This document shows positions 8,645 to 17,718 of a DNA stretch of 64,000 bases, in pieces. The stretch's first letter is position 1. Each line of letters begins with the position of its first letter. Source of the stretch: Mycobacterium vicinigordonae (GTDB taxonomy: Bacteria; Actinomycetota; Actinomycetes; Mycobacteriales; Mycobacteriaceae). The stretch lies in NCBI RefSeq assembly GCF_013466425.1, contig NZ_CP059165.1, forward strand, positions 5,146,001-5,210,000. Direction: 5' to 3'. The position numbers and the translations under genes are program-made. Below the pieces are notes generated by a model. It was not told where the DNA came from. It saw only the letters and a list, made by a program, of their open reading frames with translations, and searched no databases.

Positions 8645-10692
8645 CAACCGAGCTGGATCGTGCCTACCTCAAACGCCCGTCGACGATTCCCGGCACGCCG
8701 CGGACCGAGTTACCCCCGGACCGGCCGCTGTCGGCACTGATCGTCACCTACAAGAGCCACGACCTGGTGGAGCAGTGCCTGGCCGGATTGGCCGAACACG
8801 CACCCGAGCTGCCGGTCTACGTCTATGAGAACAGCGGCGACACCTACCCCGGCCGCGCCGAACTGGCCGCCCGCCACCCACATGTGCACTGGGTATTGGG
8901 CCCGGTCAATCTCGGCTTCGGCGGAGCCTTCAACGCGTTGGTGGAGCACACGCCCCCCGACACCGATCTGCTGCTGCTCAACGCCGACACCCGACTGACC
9001 GGGCCGCTGACCCGCACCCGTGCGCTACTGCGCCAGCCCGGTGTCGCGGCCGTCTCACCGCTGATCCAGGACGCAGGAGCCCCCGGGCCGCAGCGGTGGG
9101 ACATCGCGACCCGGCGCCGCACCCTGACGCGGGCGCTGGTGGCCGCCGCAGGCTATTCCGACCGGTTCCGCGGCACCCCGGTCTCTCACCTGTACCCGGA
9201 GCAGCCCGGCGAATCGCAATGTATCGACGGTTATCTGGCCGGTATCTGCCTGGCCATCAGCCGCGCGGCATGGAACCAGATCGGCGGGTTCGACGAGGAA
9301 TTCTTTCTTTACGGCGAGGAAACCGACTGGCAGGAGCGAGCCGCGGCCGCGGGCTGGCGCATTCTGCTGGCCAACGAGCTCGACGTCGACCACGGCAACC
9401 CGGCGGCCGCCAAAGCTCAGCAACGGACCAACGGCGAATCCGTGTGCGCGCATGGTGCGCAAGTCTCCACCGTCGAACGCTTCCGTAACCGGGACCTGTT
9501 GCGCGCCAACATCGCGTTGCTGCTCGAACACCAGGACGGCGTACACCACGCCGACGTCTACCTGGCTGCCACCTCGGTGCTGGACCGGGTGCAGCGCTCC
9601 AAGCGCGAAGTCCGCAAGCTTGCGGTCCGAGCCGGCACCGGCAAACCCGCGATCGTCATCACTACCAATCGCTTGGTGTACGGCGGCGCGGAACGTCAAA
9701 AGGCGCTGCTAGCAGCGGAACTGGCTCGCCGCGGCTACCCGGTCACCATCGTCTGCATGCAGCGGTTCGGGCCGCTGATCAAAGAGATCCCGCACAGCGT
9801 GCGGGTGGTGCGCCAACCCTGGTGGGCGCCGATGGTCGACCTGCCCCCCGGCCCGGCGGTGCTGATCAGTGGCGACACCAATACTGAGACGGGCTTCGCA
9901 ACCCTCTGGCGCGCCAGGTCTGGGAACCGGCGCTGGCTGGTAGCTCCGCACGTTCCGCCAGAGACCGACCGGCCCATCTACTCGCGGCCGCTGACCGCCG
10001 CAATGCGGCGCGCCGATGCATTAATCGTCTTGGCACAACGGCATTGGGAGATGTTGACACCGCACCACAACCTAAAGGGACACCCCTTCATCGCTCCCAA
10101 CGGCGTGGAGCCGGCCTTTGCCCGGGATTTGACCGATTTGGGCCCGCGGATCCGCCCGCCGGGCGCGCCGCCGCACCTGGTGATGCTATCGCGCATCGTT
10201 GAACACAAGAACCCGCAGCTGTTGATCGAGGCGCTCGGGCAGCTAACGGAATTGCCTTGGCGGCTATCAATTTTCGGCGACGGTCCCGATCGCGAGCGGT
10301 TGGAAGCCGGCACTCCAGCGGCCCTTCGGAACCGCGTCCAGTGGCGCGGCTGGTCGCCCGGGCCGGGTCCAGCCTTGGCCGATGCCGATCTGCTTTGCGT
10401 CCCAAGCCGTTCCGAGGCTTTCCCACTGGTGATTTTGGAAGCCATGTCCCGGGGGGTGCCGGTGGCCGCGTCGGGTATCTGCGCGGTCCCCGAGATGCTG
10501 GACTTCGGCAAAGCCGGCTTCGTCGTCGAACCGGTATCGGTGGCAGCCTGGCGAGCCCAGTTAGCCGACATCCTGTCCAAGCCGGAGGAATTGCCGCAGG
10601 TCGGCCGGCGCGGTCTGGAGCGGCTGCACAAGCACTACACGGTCGCTGCGATGGCCGATGCCTACATCGACGCGATCGCCGCGGTGGTGTGA
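8641..10692 (+). CDS. Two-domain glycosyltransferase, GT2 fused to GT4
   Basis: The 683-residue product joins two glycosyltransferases. Residues 25-300 are GT2-like (rhamnosyltransferase type): LIVTYKSHDLVEQCL, LGPVNLGFGGAFNA, LLLLNADTRL in the DxD position, and GFDEEFFLYGEETDW. Residues 335-683 are GT4-like: RLVYGGAERQKALLA at the start, HLVMLSRIVEHKNPQLLIEAL, and SRSEAFPLVILEAMSRGVPV with the ExxxxxxxE-type motif. There is no frameshift between the parts. One chain could therefore add two successive sugars. The ATG at 8641 overlaps the flippase stop; the open frame extends upstream inside the flippase gene, but that part is a shadow. Confidence 0.9.
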   Translation: MTTELDRAYLKRPSTIPGTPRTELPPDRPLSALIVTYKSHDLVEQCLAGLAEHAPELPVYVYENSGDTYPGRAELAARHPHVHWVLGPVNLGFGGAFNALVEHTPPDTDLLLLNADTRLTGPLTRTRALLRQPGVAAVSPLIQDAGAPGPQRWDIATRRRTLTRALVAAAGYSDRFRGTPVSHLYPEQPGESQCIDGYLAGICLAISRAAWNQIGGFDEEFFLYGEETDWQERAAAAGWRILLANELDVDHGNPAAAKAQQRTNGESVCAHGAQVSTVERFRNRDLLRANIALLLEHQDGVHHADVYLAATSVLDRVQRSKREVRKLAVRAGTGKPAIVITTNRLVYGGAERQKALLAAELARRGYPVTIVCMQRFGPLIKEIPHSVRVVRQPWWAPMVDLPPGPAVLISGDTNTETGFATLWRARSGNRRWLVAPHVPPETDRPIYSRPLTAAMRRADALIVLAQRHWEMLTPHHNLKGHPFIAPNGVEPAFARDLTDLGPRIRPPGAPPHLVMLSRIVEHKNPQLLIEALGQLTELPWRLSIFGDGPDRERLEAGTPAALRNRVQWRGWSPGPGPALADADLLCVPSRSEAFPLVILEAMSRGVPVAASGICAVPEMLDFGKAGFVVEPVSVAAWRAQLADILSKPEELPQVGRRGLERLHKHYTVAAMADAYIDAIAAVV

Positions 10693-10750
10693 CACCTGTG
10701 CACACTCCGCAATCCGACCTAGCTCACCCAACCAAAGAATCGAGACTCAG

Positions 10751-12004
10751 ATGAAGTGCCGCCTGTGCGACTCGGACCGGATGCTCAGCGTCCTGGACTT
10801 GGGCGCGACACCGCCCTGCGAAAAAATCCTCGCTGCCGACGAACTCGACCTGCCCGAACCCACCTACCCGCTGCACCTGCGGCTGTGCCAGGACTGCCTG
10901 CTGCTGCAGATCCCGGCGCTGATCACTCCGGAAGAGACCTTCACCGAATATGCCTACTACTCTTCGTATTCCGATAGCTGGGTCGAACATGCGGAGACGT
11001 TCGTCGCCGAGGCAGCCGAGCGGCTGGGTCTTGGCCCCGACTCCTTCGTGGTCGAGGCCGCCAGTAATGACGGTTATCTCCTGCAACACGCGGTTGCCAG
11101 GGGAATCCCGTGCCTGGGTATCGAGCCGTCGTTGAACGTGGGTGCCGCGGCCGTCGAGCGTGGCGTTCCGACGGTATCGGAGTTCCTGGACCAGGATCTC
11201 GCCCGCGGGGTGCGGGCCCAACACGGACCGGCGAATCTGGTGGTGGCCAACAACGTCTACGCGCACATTCCCGACCTGCGCGGCTTCACGCAGTCGCTGC
11301 GGGGCCTACTCGCTGACGACGGCTGGCTTAGCATCGAGGTGCACCACGCGCTAAACCTAGTGTGTCTGGGCCAGTTTGACACCATCTACCACGAGCACTT
11401 CCAGTACTACACGGTGTTCTCGGCGCGAAATGCGCTCGCCAGCGCCGGCCTGGCCGTCGTCGACGTCGAAATGCTGCCCACCCACGGCGGGTCGATCCGG
11501 GTGTGGGCGCGGCCCATAGAGGTCGCCGGACCGCCCACCGACCGGGTCGAGCAGATCCTACGGATCGAAGAGGCCGCGGGATTGCATCGCCCCGAGGGCT
11601 ATCAGCAGCTACGGCAACGCACCGAGCAGATCCGCCATGACCTGCTGCGGTTCCTGCTGCAGTGCCGGGCCGAGGGTAAGCGGGTGGTCGGCTACGGCGC
11701 CCCGGGCAAGGGCAACACCTTGTTGAACTACTGCGGGATTCGCACCGATCTGCTCGAATACACTGTCGACCGTAATCCGTACAAACACGGGCATTTCACG
11801 CCGGGCACCCGAATCCCGATTCACGATCCCGACCGCATCGCCCAGGACCGCCCGGACGTGATCCTGGTGCTGCCCTGGAACCTGGAGACCGAGATCACCG
11901 AACAACTGAGCTACGTCACCGAGTGGGGCGGTCAGATCGTCTACCCGCTCCCCAACCTGCACCTGGCGACCAGCGTGAAATCGCGCAGTGCCGCACTCGC
12001 ATGA
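10751..12004 (+). CDS. Class I SAM-dependent C-methyltransferase (NovU/TylC3-like)
   Basis: This 417-residue protein has the three-part layout of sugar C-methyltransferases. A small N-terminal zinc domain has CRLCDS near residue 3 and LCQDCLLLQ around residue 48. The central Rossmann methyltransferase domain has VVEAASNDGYLLQ as SAM motif I and GIEPS as motif II; the EHFQYYT segment contains the catalytic His/Tyr group. The C-terminal domain starts at VVGYGAPGKGNTLLN. Enzymes of this type methylate C3 (or C5) of 4-keto-6-deoxysugar nucleotides. It should act on the sugar also handled by the RmlC-like epimerase. The stop overlaps the next gene, a related protein. Confidence 0.88.
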   Translation: MKCRLCDSDRMLSVLDLGATPPCEKILAADELDLPEPTYPLHLRLCQDCLLLQIPALITPEETFTEYAYYSSYSDSWVEHAETFVAEAAERLGLGPDSFVVEAASNDGYLLQHAVARGIPCLGIEPSLNVGAAAVERGVPTVSEFLDQDLARGVRAQHGPANLVVANNVYAHIPDLRGFTQSLRGLLADDGWLSIEVHHALNLVCLGQFDTIYHEHFQYYTVFSARNALASAGLAVVDVEMLPTHGGSIRVWARPIEVAGPPTDRVEQILRIEEAAGLHRPEGYQQLRQRTEQIRHDLLRFLLQCRAEGKRVVGYGAPGKGNTLLNYCGIRTDLLEYTVDRNPYKHGHFTPGTRIPIHDPDRIAQDRPDVILVLPWNLETEITEQLSYVTEWGGQIVYPLPNLHLATSVKSRSAALA

Positions 12005-13098
12005 ACGGGTGCCGGGCGTGTGGCAAGCGTGGCCTGACCCGGGTGCTCGACCTAGGGAATGTGCCGGCGGCTGACCATTTTCCGTTGCTCAGCGAGCCGA
12101 TCGACCCCCGGGAAACGGCACATGAGCTGGCAATGGACCTGTGCGGGAGCTGCGGCCTGGCCCAACTCGCCGACGACGACACCATCACCGAAGAACCCCG
12201 CGGTGTCGAGCCGCAAGCACTCCGCGACCAGGCCGCCGACGCGGTGCAGCGCGTCGCCGATCGCGGCTGGCTGCGCGGTCGCACGGTCCGCGAGTTCGGC
12301 AGTCCACACGGCGGGACCTGGTTACCGTTGCTCGCCGAGCGCGGCATGGCCCAAGCCGAGGTCGCCGATCTGGTGCTGGACTCGTTCGGCGTCATGCATG
12401 AGGCGGATCAACGGGCCTCCTTCGAGCTGCGCGCCAAGGTGACCGCCCCGGGCGGAGTGCTGCTGGTGCAGTTCCCGTCGTTGCAGGCAATGATCGAGCA
12501 GGGCCAGTGGAACTCGCTGCGCCACGGTCACTTCGGCTACTACTCGCTGACTGCGATGACCAATCTGCTGCGTGCGGTCGGGATGAGTGTGGCCACCGCG
12601 TGGCAGTTCGACCTTTACGGCGGGACTTTTCTGGTGGCCGCTGTGCACGGCCACGTCGAACCCGACCAGTACGTCCACGACATCCTGGCCCGCGAACGCG
12701 AATTCGGGGTGATGCAACCGGAGGTGCTGAGACGCATGCAGCGGGCCGTCGACGCCCATGCCGCGCAGTTGCGCGCATGGCTGGCGGCACAGTCCGACCA
12801 GGGCCGCACTGTATACGGATACGCCGCCGGTTCGCGGGTTCCGGCACTGTTCAGCATTGCAAAGGTGGACCGGCGGCTGGTCATGGCTGTGGCCGACGGC
12901 TCTGCCGCCAAGCAGGGCCGCCGGCTGCCCGGCACCGACATCGCCATCATCTCCCCCGAACAACTCATCGCCGCCGACCCCGACCGGGTCCTGCTGACGC
13001 TGCCCGATCTCTACGGCGAACTGCAGCAACAATACCCGCAGTTCGCCGGGCGCTGGTGGGTGGACAACGGCCCGCTGCAGAGTCAGAATTCATTGTGA
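12001..13098 (+). CDS. C-methyltransferase paralogue with a degenerate SAM-binding region
   Basis: The 365-residue protein is laid out like the preceding C-methyltransferase: an N-terminal zinc domain (CRACGKRG and LCGSCGLAQL), a central domain, and a C-terminal Rossmann-like domain starting at VYGYAAGSRVPALFS. In the central domain, motif I reads VREFGSPHGGTWL instead of the E-x-x-x-N-D-G form. The segment with GIEPS and VVANNVYAHI is largely missing, which shortens the protein by about 50 residues. HGHFGYYSL still corresponds to the EHFQYYT region. It may be a non-methylating partner, a subunit of a heteromer, or an enzyme with altered chemistry. The four-base overlap with the intact paralogue suggests made-together proteins. 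Confidence 0.75.
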   Translation: MNGCRACGKRGLTRVLDLGNVPAADHFPLLSEPIDPRETAHELAMDLCGSCGLAQLADDDTITEEPRGVEPQALRDQAADAVQRVADRGWLRGRTVREFGSPHGGTWLPLLAERGMAQAEVADLVLDSFGVMHEADQRASFELRAKVTAPGGVLLVQFPSLQAMIEQGQWNSLRHGHFGYYSLTAMTNLLRAVGMSVATAWQFDLYGGTFLVAAVHGHVEPDQYVHDILAREREFGVMQPEVLRRMQRAVDAHAAQLRAWLAAQSDQGRTVYGYAAGSRVPALFSIAKVDRRLVMAVADGSAAKQGRRLPGTDIAIISPEQLIAADPDRVLLTLPDLYGELQQQYPQFAGRWWVDNGPLQSQNSL

Positions 13099-14168
13099 AT
13101 CCTCCTCGGGTGCTTTGGCTTTCGCCATGGATGCGGCCGTTGGCGCGCGTTCAGGCCGAGGCGTTGCAGCGCCGGGGCGCCGACGTGTTGCTGGTCACCT
13201 CAGATCAGCATCCGGAGTCCGACGGGCCCCGTGATTACGAGCTGGTGCTCGACCCGCGGTTCCGCAGTGCCGCGACGTGGCCGGCCACAGTTAGGGCTTG
13301 GCGCCGGGTCCGGGATTTCCGGCCCGACGTGGTGCTCACCGAACTGGTCCGCGACCCGCGCTGGATCGCACTGGCCGGTGGAGCACCGCGGGTGCAGCTG
13401 GTGCATGACGACCGACCGCATGACGTGGCCGAACAACGACCCGGCTACGAGGCCGCGGTCTTCGACCGCTGGGGTGCAAGCTCTTTGGCAACTATTACCT
13501 ACAGCCGGTACGTGGCAGCCGGGATTGCCGCTCGGCGCGACGTCTCCGGCATGCCGGTGCACGTGGTGCCACTGGCCAGTGACCTAGACCCGGCATTGGT
13601 CCCCGATCCGGCGGCCGCAGACCGGCGACGCGATTTCGTGATGATCGGCCGGCTCAACCCGTACAAGAACGTCGAGGTCGTACTGTCGGCATGGCAGCAG
13701 CATGCGACCGGAACTGGTTGGCGCGGTGACAATCTGGTGCTTATCGGGGACGGTCTGATCGATCCCGATCGATTGCCAGGCCATACCGAGTGGCGTTGCG
13801 GCAGCTACCGTTACGCCGATGTGCTGGCCACGCTGACCGCGGCCAAGGGCTCGGTGGCTCACTACCGGCGCGCCTCGCAGAGCGGGGTGCAAGTGCTCTC
13901 GATGCAGCTCGGCGTGATGCCGATCGTCTCCGATCGCGGCGCCCTACCCGAATATCAGCCCAGCGATTGCCCGCCGGTCAAAGTCGACGATATCGACGCT
14001 CTGACGGCCGCTTTCGACACGCTCGCTGATCCGGACACCGCTGCGCGGCAGGGCGTTGCCGCCGCCCGCCACTACGCGCGCAACTATGCGGTCGGTCATG
14101 CCGCCGAACGGCTGCTCGAGGTGATCGACGCGGCGCGCCGACCGAGGAGAGCCACGGTCGCCTTCTAG
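13095..14168 (+). CDS. Family GT4 glycosyltransferase
   Basis: This 357-residue protein has a GT-B layout. The N-terminal half begins PRVLWLSPWMRPLARVQAEAL, the acceptor side. The C-terminal half contains FVMIGRLNPYKNVEVVLSAW and a shortened donor-binding region, RASQSGVQVLSMQLGVMPIVSDRGALPEY. The usual E-x7-E motif is weak (ASQSGVQVLSMQLG), so the donor is uncertain. The start is a GTG at 13095 overlapping the previous stop (GTGA). It is the last gene of the + strand block, whose genes from rfbF onward are nearly contiguous; a hairpin follows at 14219-14240. Confidence 0.82.
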   Translation: MNPPRVLWLSPWMRPLARVQAEALQRRGADVLLVTSDQHPESDGPRDYELVLDPRFRSAATWPATVRAWRRVRDFRPDVVLTELVRDPRWIALAGGAPRVQLVHDDRPHDVAEQRPGYEAAVFDRWGASSLATITYSRYVAAGIAARRDVSGMPVHVVPLASDLDPALVPDPAAADRRRDFVMIGRLNPYKNVEVVLSAWQQHATGTGWRGDNLVLIGDGLIDPDRLPGHTEWRCGSYRYADVLATLTAAKGSVAHYRRASQSGVQVLSMQLGVMPIVSDRGALPEYQPSDCPPVKVDDIDALTAAFDTLADPDTAARQGVAAARHYARNYAVGHAAERLLEVIDAARRPRRATVAF

Positions 14169-14218
14169 CGTCCCGATGGCCCTGGCCGACACGCACGGCC
14201 CCGGCGCATCCATTGCGA

Positions 14219-14240
14219 TCGGGCACCTGACCATGCCCGA
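14219..14240. terminator. Hairpin between convergent polysaccharide blocks
   Basis: A perfect 7-bp inverted repeat (TCGGGCA and TGCCCGA) with an 8-base loop lies in the 95-bp gap between the + strand GT4 and the - strand GT4-FkbM gene. There is no T-tract, which is common for mycobacterial terminators. The position between convergent genes supports a bidirectional terminator. Confidence 0.4.
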
Positions 14241-14263
14241 AAGCTCCTAGGAGAGGAAGCTGG

Positions 14264-16225
14264 CTAGGACCGGAAGCCATCCACCAGTTCGGGCGACCGC
14301 ACCGCACAGAAATCGTGCACGTAACCCTTCGGCATCGCAAACGGATGGAACTCCCCGGAATTCACCATCGCCAGCTGGTCGCGGTGCACGTCGAACTCGG
14401 CGATCGGCCGCAACCCCGACTCCGTGACATAGAACAGGTGGTATCCAAGAGCTTCGATGAACGCGAAAACCTCGGCGATCGGCGCCGACAAGTGTCGCTG
14501 CTCGATTTCGATCAAAATTGCAGGGCGACAGCGACGTAACGTCTCGGATCCACCATGCAGCACCGACATCTCGTGCCCCTCGACGTCGATCTTGACGAAG
14601 TCGACCCGAGCATCGGGAGCCAACACGTCGTCCAAACGCACCAACGGCACATCGATCTTCAAAACGTCCACGCCTTGACCGTCGAACCCGTGGGCCAGAC
14701 TGCCCTGCGCGGTCACCTGGCGGTTGCGCTGCCGGGGGACCAACAGTTGCGCGGCGCCCGCCTCATCCGACACTGCGGCCTGCTGGAAATGCACGTGCGG
14801 TAGCGCTTGGTCCAGTTTGCGCAGCATCGGCGCATTGTCCGGATGTGGCTCAAAGCTGCACAGCTGCCCGGTTTTTCCGACCCGCCGGGCTAGGTGATAG
14901 CTGAACAAGCCCCAACTCGCACCCACGTCGAGCACCGTCGCCCCGCGGGTGGCGAAGTGATCCGCCACCGACATGGCCCGATCCTGACGCAGTCGGCGCC
15001 GCCACAGCGCCTCCGTGGCCATCGTCATCGCAGTCCGGCCAAACACCCGGCCGACGTTGCGAACCGTTACGTACTTCGCGGCCCAGTTGGCCGCATCACT
15101 TTGCACGAGGAGTTCCTTCACTGACACGGTTGCACCGCCTCTCTGCGAGGTGCGTAGGCACCGCACGTCTGCCCACTCCTGATCCAGCCGGTCATACCAT
15201 CGCTGCAGCCCGAAGTCGCTGGCCCGGCCGCGGGCAGCCCGCGCTAGCTCTGCCCGCAAAGTATCGTCTTTGAGCAATTCCGTGAGGGCAGCAGCGATTT
15301 CGCCCGGACGCCCCGGCTCCACTAGAAGCCCGTTCACCCGGTCGGTGATAGCATCGCCGATGCTGCCGACTGGGGTCGCGACGGGCGCTAGACCGTATGC
15401 CATCGCCTCCAGCAGCGCCATCGGCAGGCCTTCGTCGTAACTTGGCAGCACGAAAATATGTGCACTGCAAAGCAGTAAGTCTCTAGCCGCCGGATCCAGC
15501 CATCCCGCAACGTGAATCGTCTCGGATAATCCCGCCGCCTGCACCGCCGCGCGTACTTCTTCCACGTCTCCGTCACCGGCCAATGTCAGCGAAAGCCGGC
15601 CGCGTAACGAAGGATCGAGCTTGCCGACCGCATCGATCAGGTCATAGCTGCCCTTGCGCACACCCAGCCTGCCGAGCGAAACAGCATGCAAACGATCGAC
15701 ATCCGATTGAACTATCGCTTGTGAAGGAATAGGTACGGCGTTGTTGAGCACGCCGATTTGGTGCTCGGCCAGCCCCAGCCGCCCGGCGTACTCCTGCAGG
15801 TGGCGGCTGCCCAACACTAGCCACCGATCGGCGGCCAGCGCACGCCGCACCATTGGCTGCACCGCTGCCGGCAGGCCGTCGAACCAGCCGCCGAAGTCGT
15901 AGCTATGTGCGTGCACCACGGTGGGTACCTTCGCCAGCCGCGCCGCCGCCATCGGAACCGCCTTGCGCAAAACACTGCCGCCGTGCGCCAGATGGACGTG
16001 CAGGATATCGGCGCGGCCGCGCAGCACCAGCCAGGTGGCGCGAACCATTCCGGACAATCCGACCCAACGTCGATACCAGAACGAGCCCTCGATGTAGGTC
16101 GGCACCATGGTGATGCTGATCCGCGGGTTCGGGTGCGCGGTCATCAGCTTGATAACCGTCGCCATCCCGCCGCGGCTCGCCGCCTGCGCGGGAGCCGGGC
16201 CGACGACCAACACCCGCGTGGTCAT
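14264..16225 (-). CDS. GT4 glycosyltransferase fused to FkbM methyltransferase
   Basis: The 653-residue product joins two enzymes. Residues 1-360 are a GT4 transferase: MTTRVLVVGPAPAQAASRGG opens the acceptor domain, AVSLGRLGVRKGSYDLIDA starts the donor domain, and PSYDEGLPMALLEAMAYG holds the E-x7-E motif. Residues about 375-653 are an FkbM-family SAM methyltransferase: ATVLDVGASWGLFSYHLA is motif I, SFEPHPDN motif II, and VDFVKIDVEGHEMSVLHGG the family signature. FkbM proteins usually make O-methyl ethers on sugars or polyketides. The fusion would add a sugar and methylate it or a neighbour. Its ATG overlaps the stop of the upstream membrane protein by four bases. Confidence 0.9.
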   Translation of the reverse strand: MTTRVLVVGPAPAQAASRGGMATVIKLMTAHPNPRISITMVPTYIEGSFWYRRWVGLSGMVRATWLVLRGRADILHVHLAHGGSVLRKAVPMAAARLAKVPTVVHAHSYDFGGWFDGLPAAVQPMVRRALAADRWLVLGSRHLQEYAGRLGLAEHQIGVLNNAVPIPSQAIVQSDVDRLHAVSLGRLGVRKGSYDLIDAVGKLDPSLRGRLSLTLAGDGDVEEVRAAVQAAGLSETIHVAGWLDPAARDLLLCSAHIFVLPSYDEGLPMALLEAMAYGLAPVATPVGSIGDAITDRVNGLLVEPGRPGEIAAALTELLKDDTLRAELARAARGRASDFGLQRWYDRLDQEWADVRCLRTSQRGGATVSVKELLVQSDAANWAAKYVTVRNVGRVFGRTAMTMATEALWRRRLRQDRAMSVADHFATRGATVLDVGASWGLFSYHLARRVGKTGQLCSFEPHPDNAPMLRKLDQALPHVHFQQAAVSDEAGAAQLLVPRQRNRQVTAQGSLAHGFDGQGVDVLKIDVPLVRLDDVLAPDARVDFVKIDVEGHEMSVLHGGSETLRRCRPAILIEIEQRHLSAPIAEVFAFIEALGYHLFYVTESGLRPIAEFDVHRDQLAMVNSGEFHPFAMPKGYVHDFCAVRSPELVDGFRS

Positions 16226-17718
16226 CGGGCCACTCCATCGGGCACCGAGGCCGGCCGCGCCGCGTAGTCGTCAGTCGCGGGCTCTTCCAACTCCGGGCGG
16301 ACGCGGCGCCGCCCCAGGGTGGCGAACGCCATCGCGGCCCCCAGCGCGATGCCCAGCGTCATCGAGTTGGCCGGGTCCTCGGGCAGCGGATCGATGACGC
16401 ACATCACCAGTAGCCCAACACTTGTCGCCGCACTGACCTTCGCGGGCACCGACGCACTGCGCAGTGCCCGCACCAGCGGTGTCAGTGCGAACACCGCAAA
16501 CCCCGTCATGCCAATCGCGCCGGACTTCGCGAGCCACCACAAGTAGAAGTTGTGGGCATAGGTGGTGCCCAGCGTCTGAGTGAATTCGCTTGGGTCATCT
16601 CCCCCGAACGGCAGCTGGTAGGCATACCCCAAACCATGTCCGAACACTGGGGCCGCAGCGATCGCGTCATTGAGGTGCCGGTCCTCGGCGAACCTGGCCA
16701 ACGTCGAGGGGTCCTCGGTGAGCGCGGTCCCGGTCGACCTGCCTAGCACGCGGTGGCTGAACCCAGTGATCTGGTTGGCCAACCACACCCCTGCCGTGGA
16801 ATCGCCGAGCAGGAACAGCGCCAGCGGGATCGTCACCGCCAGGATGCCGGCACCGGTTAGGGTGAGCCGGGCGGCCCGGCGCACCGCCGACCAGCCCATG
16901 CTGGCGAAGAACGCGACGACGGCGGCGACGCCCACCGACAGGATCGTATTGCGCGAGAACGCCAACACCGCGATCACCAACGCCGGCAGGCCCAGCGCGA
17001 GGTAGGCCGACGGCTTGACCCGACCGGCTATCTGAGCGGCCACCAGCGCGGTAAGCACGGCGATGGCCGGGATGAGGCTGGACGTGATCACCCGGTTGGC
17101 GGCGTCTCCGGTGTCGGCCTGCAGGCTCTCGGTGCGGCCGGCCAACCGAATGCCTCCCGAAGAGCCCAGGATCGCCATACCCGCCGAAAACCACAGTGTG
17201 AAAGCCATCGCGTGAATCGACAGGATGACGTAGTCGCCGTACACCACGACCAGCGCCAGGACGAATCCCGCGAGCATCTCGAACAGGAAGGTCGCCTCAC
17301 GCACCACTATCCCAGTATGGTGTCCGGTTGAAAATCCAACGGCGGCAAAGTAAATGACCACAATCCCGAACATGCCGGGCAGCAGATAGTCGGACATGCG
17401 CAGCCGCACCACCGGCAACACGAAGCAGATGGCCAGGATCAGCACCACGTGCGAGGCGTAAATCGAAACGGGGCCAATCACTTTGCCCACATGTAAGCCC
17501 TGCGGCAGCGCCGCGCAGCCCAGAAACAGTGCCAGCCCGATCATCAACTCCGGCTTGGCCCAGTACACGATCAGGAAGAACGTCAGTCCAACCAGCAGGA
17601 TGCCCTGGGTGGTGTTGCGCACCGAGAGCGCGCCGTAGACGAAGCAGCCGAATCCGAACAGCGCCAATACCGCAGCGGCCATCGCCAAGCGGTGCCGAGT
17701 GCGCAGGTAGACGATCAC
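16222..17718 (-). CDS. O-antigen ligase/polymerase-like membrane protein (Wzy/WaaL type)
   Basis: This 498-residue protein has about 12 transmembrane helices and the large outside loop typical of the O-antigen ligase family. The loop runs from about residue 310 to 400, rich in charged and His residues, with HNFYLWWLAKSGAIG just after it; the H-N-x-x-L pattern is the Wzy_C hallmark. In a Wzx/Wzy pathway this protein would polymerise repeat units at the outer face of the plasma membrane. It overlaps both neighbours by four bases (Wzz-like upstream, GT4-FkbM downstream). Wzy and WaaL functions cannot be told apart by sequence, but the Wzx and Wzz partners favour polymerase. Confidence 0.85.
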   Translation of the reverse strand: MIVYLRTRHRLAMAAAVLALFGFGCFVYGALSVRNTTQGILLVGLTFFLIVYWAKPELMIGLALFLGCAALPQGLHVGKVIGPVSIYASHVVLILAICFVLPVVRLRMSDYLLPGMFGIVVIYFAAVGFSTGHHTGIVVREATFLFEMLAGFVLALVVVYGDYVILSIHAMAFTLWFSAGMAILGSSGGIRLAGRTESLQADTGDAANRVITSSLIPAIAVLTALVAAQIAGRVKPSAYLALGLPALVIAVLAFSRNTILSVGVAAVVAFFASMGWSAVRRAARLTLTGAGILAVTIPLALFLLGDSTAGVWLANQITGFSHRVLGRSTGTALTEDPSTLARFAEDRHLNDAIAAAPVFGHGLGYAYQLPFGGDDPSEFTQTLGTTYAHNFYLWWLAKSGAIGMTGFAVFALTPLVRALRSASVPAKVSAATSVGLLVMCVIDPLPEDPANSMTLGIALGAAMAFATLGRRRVRPELEEPATDDYAARPASVPDGVAR

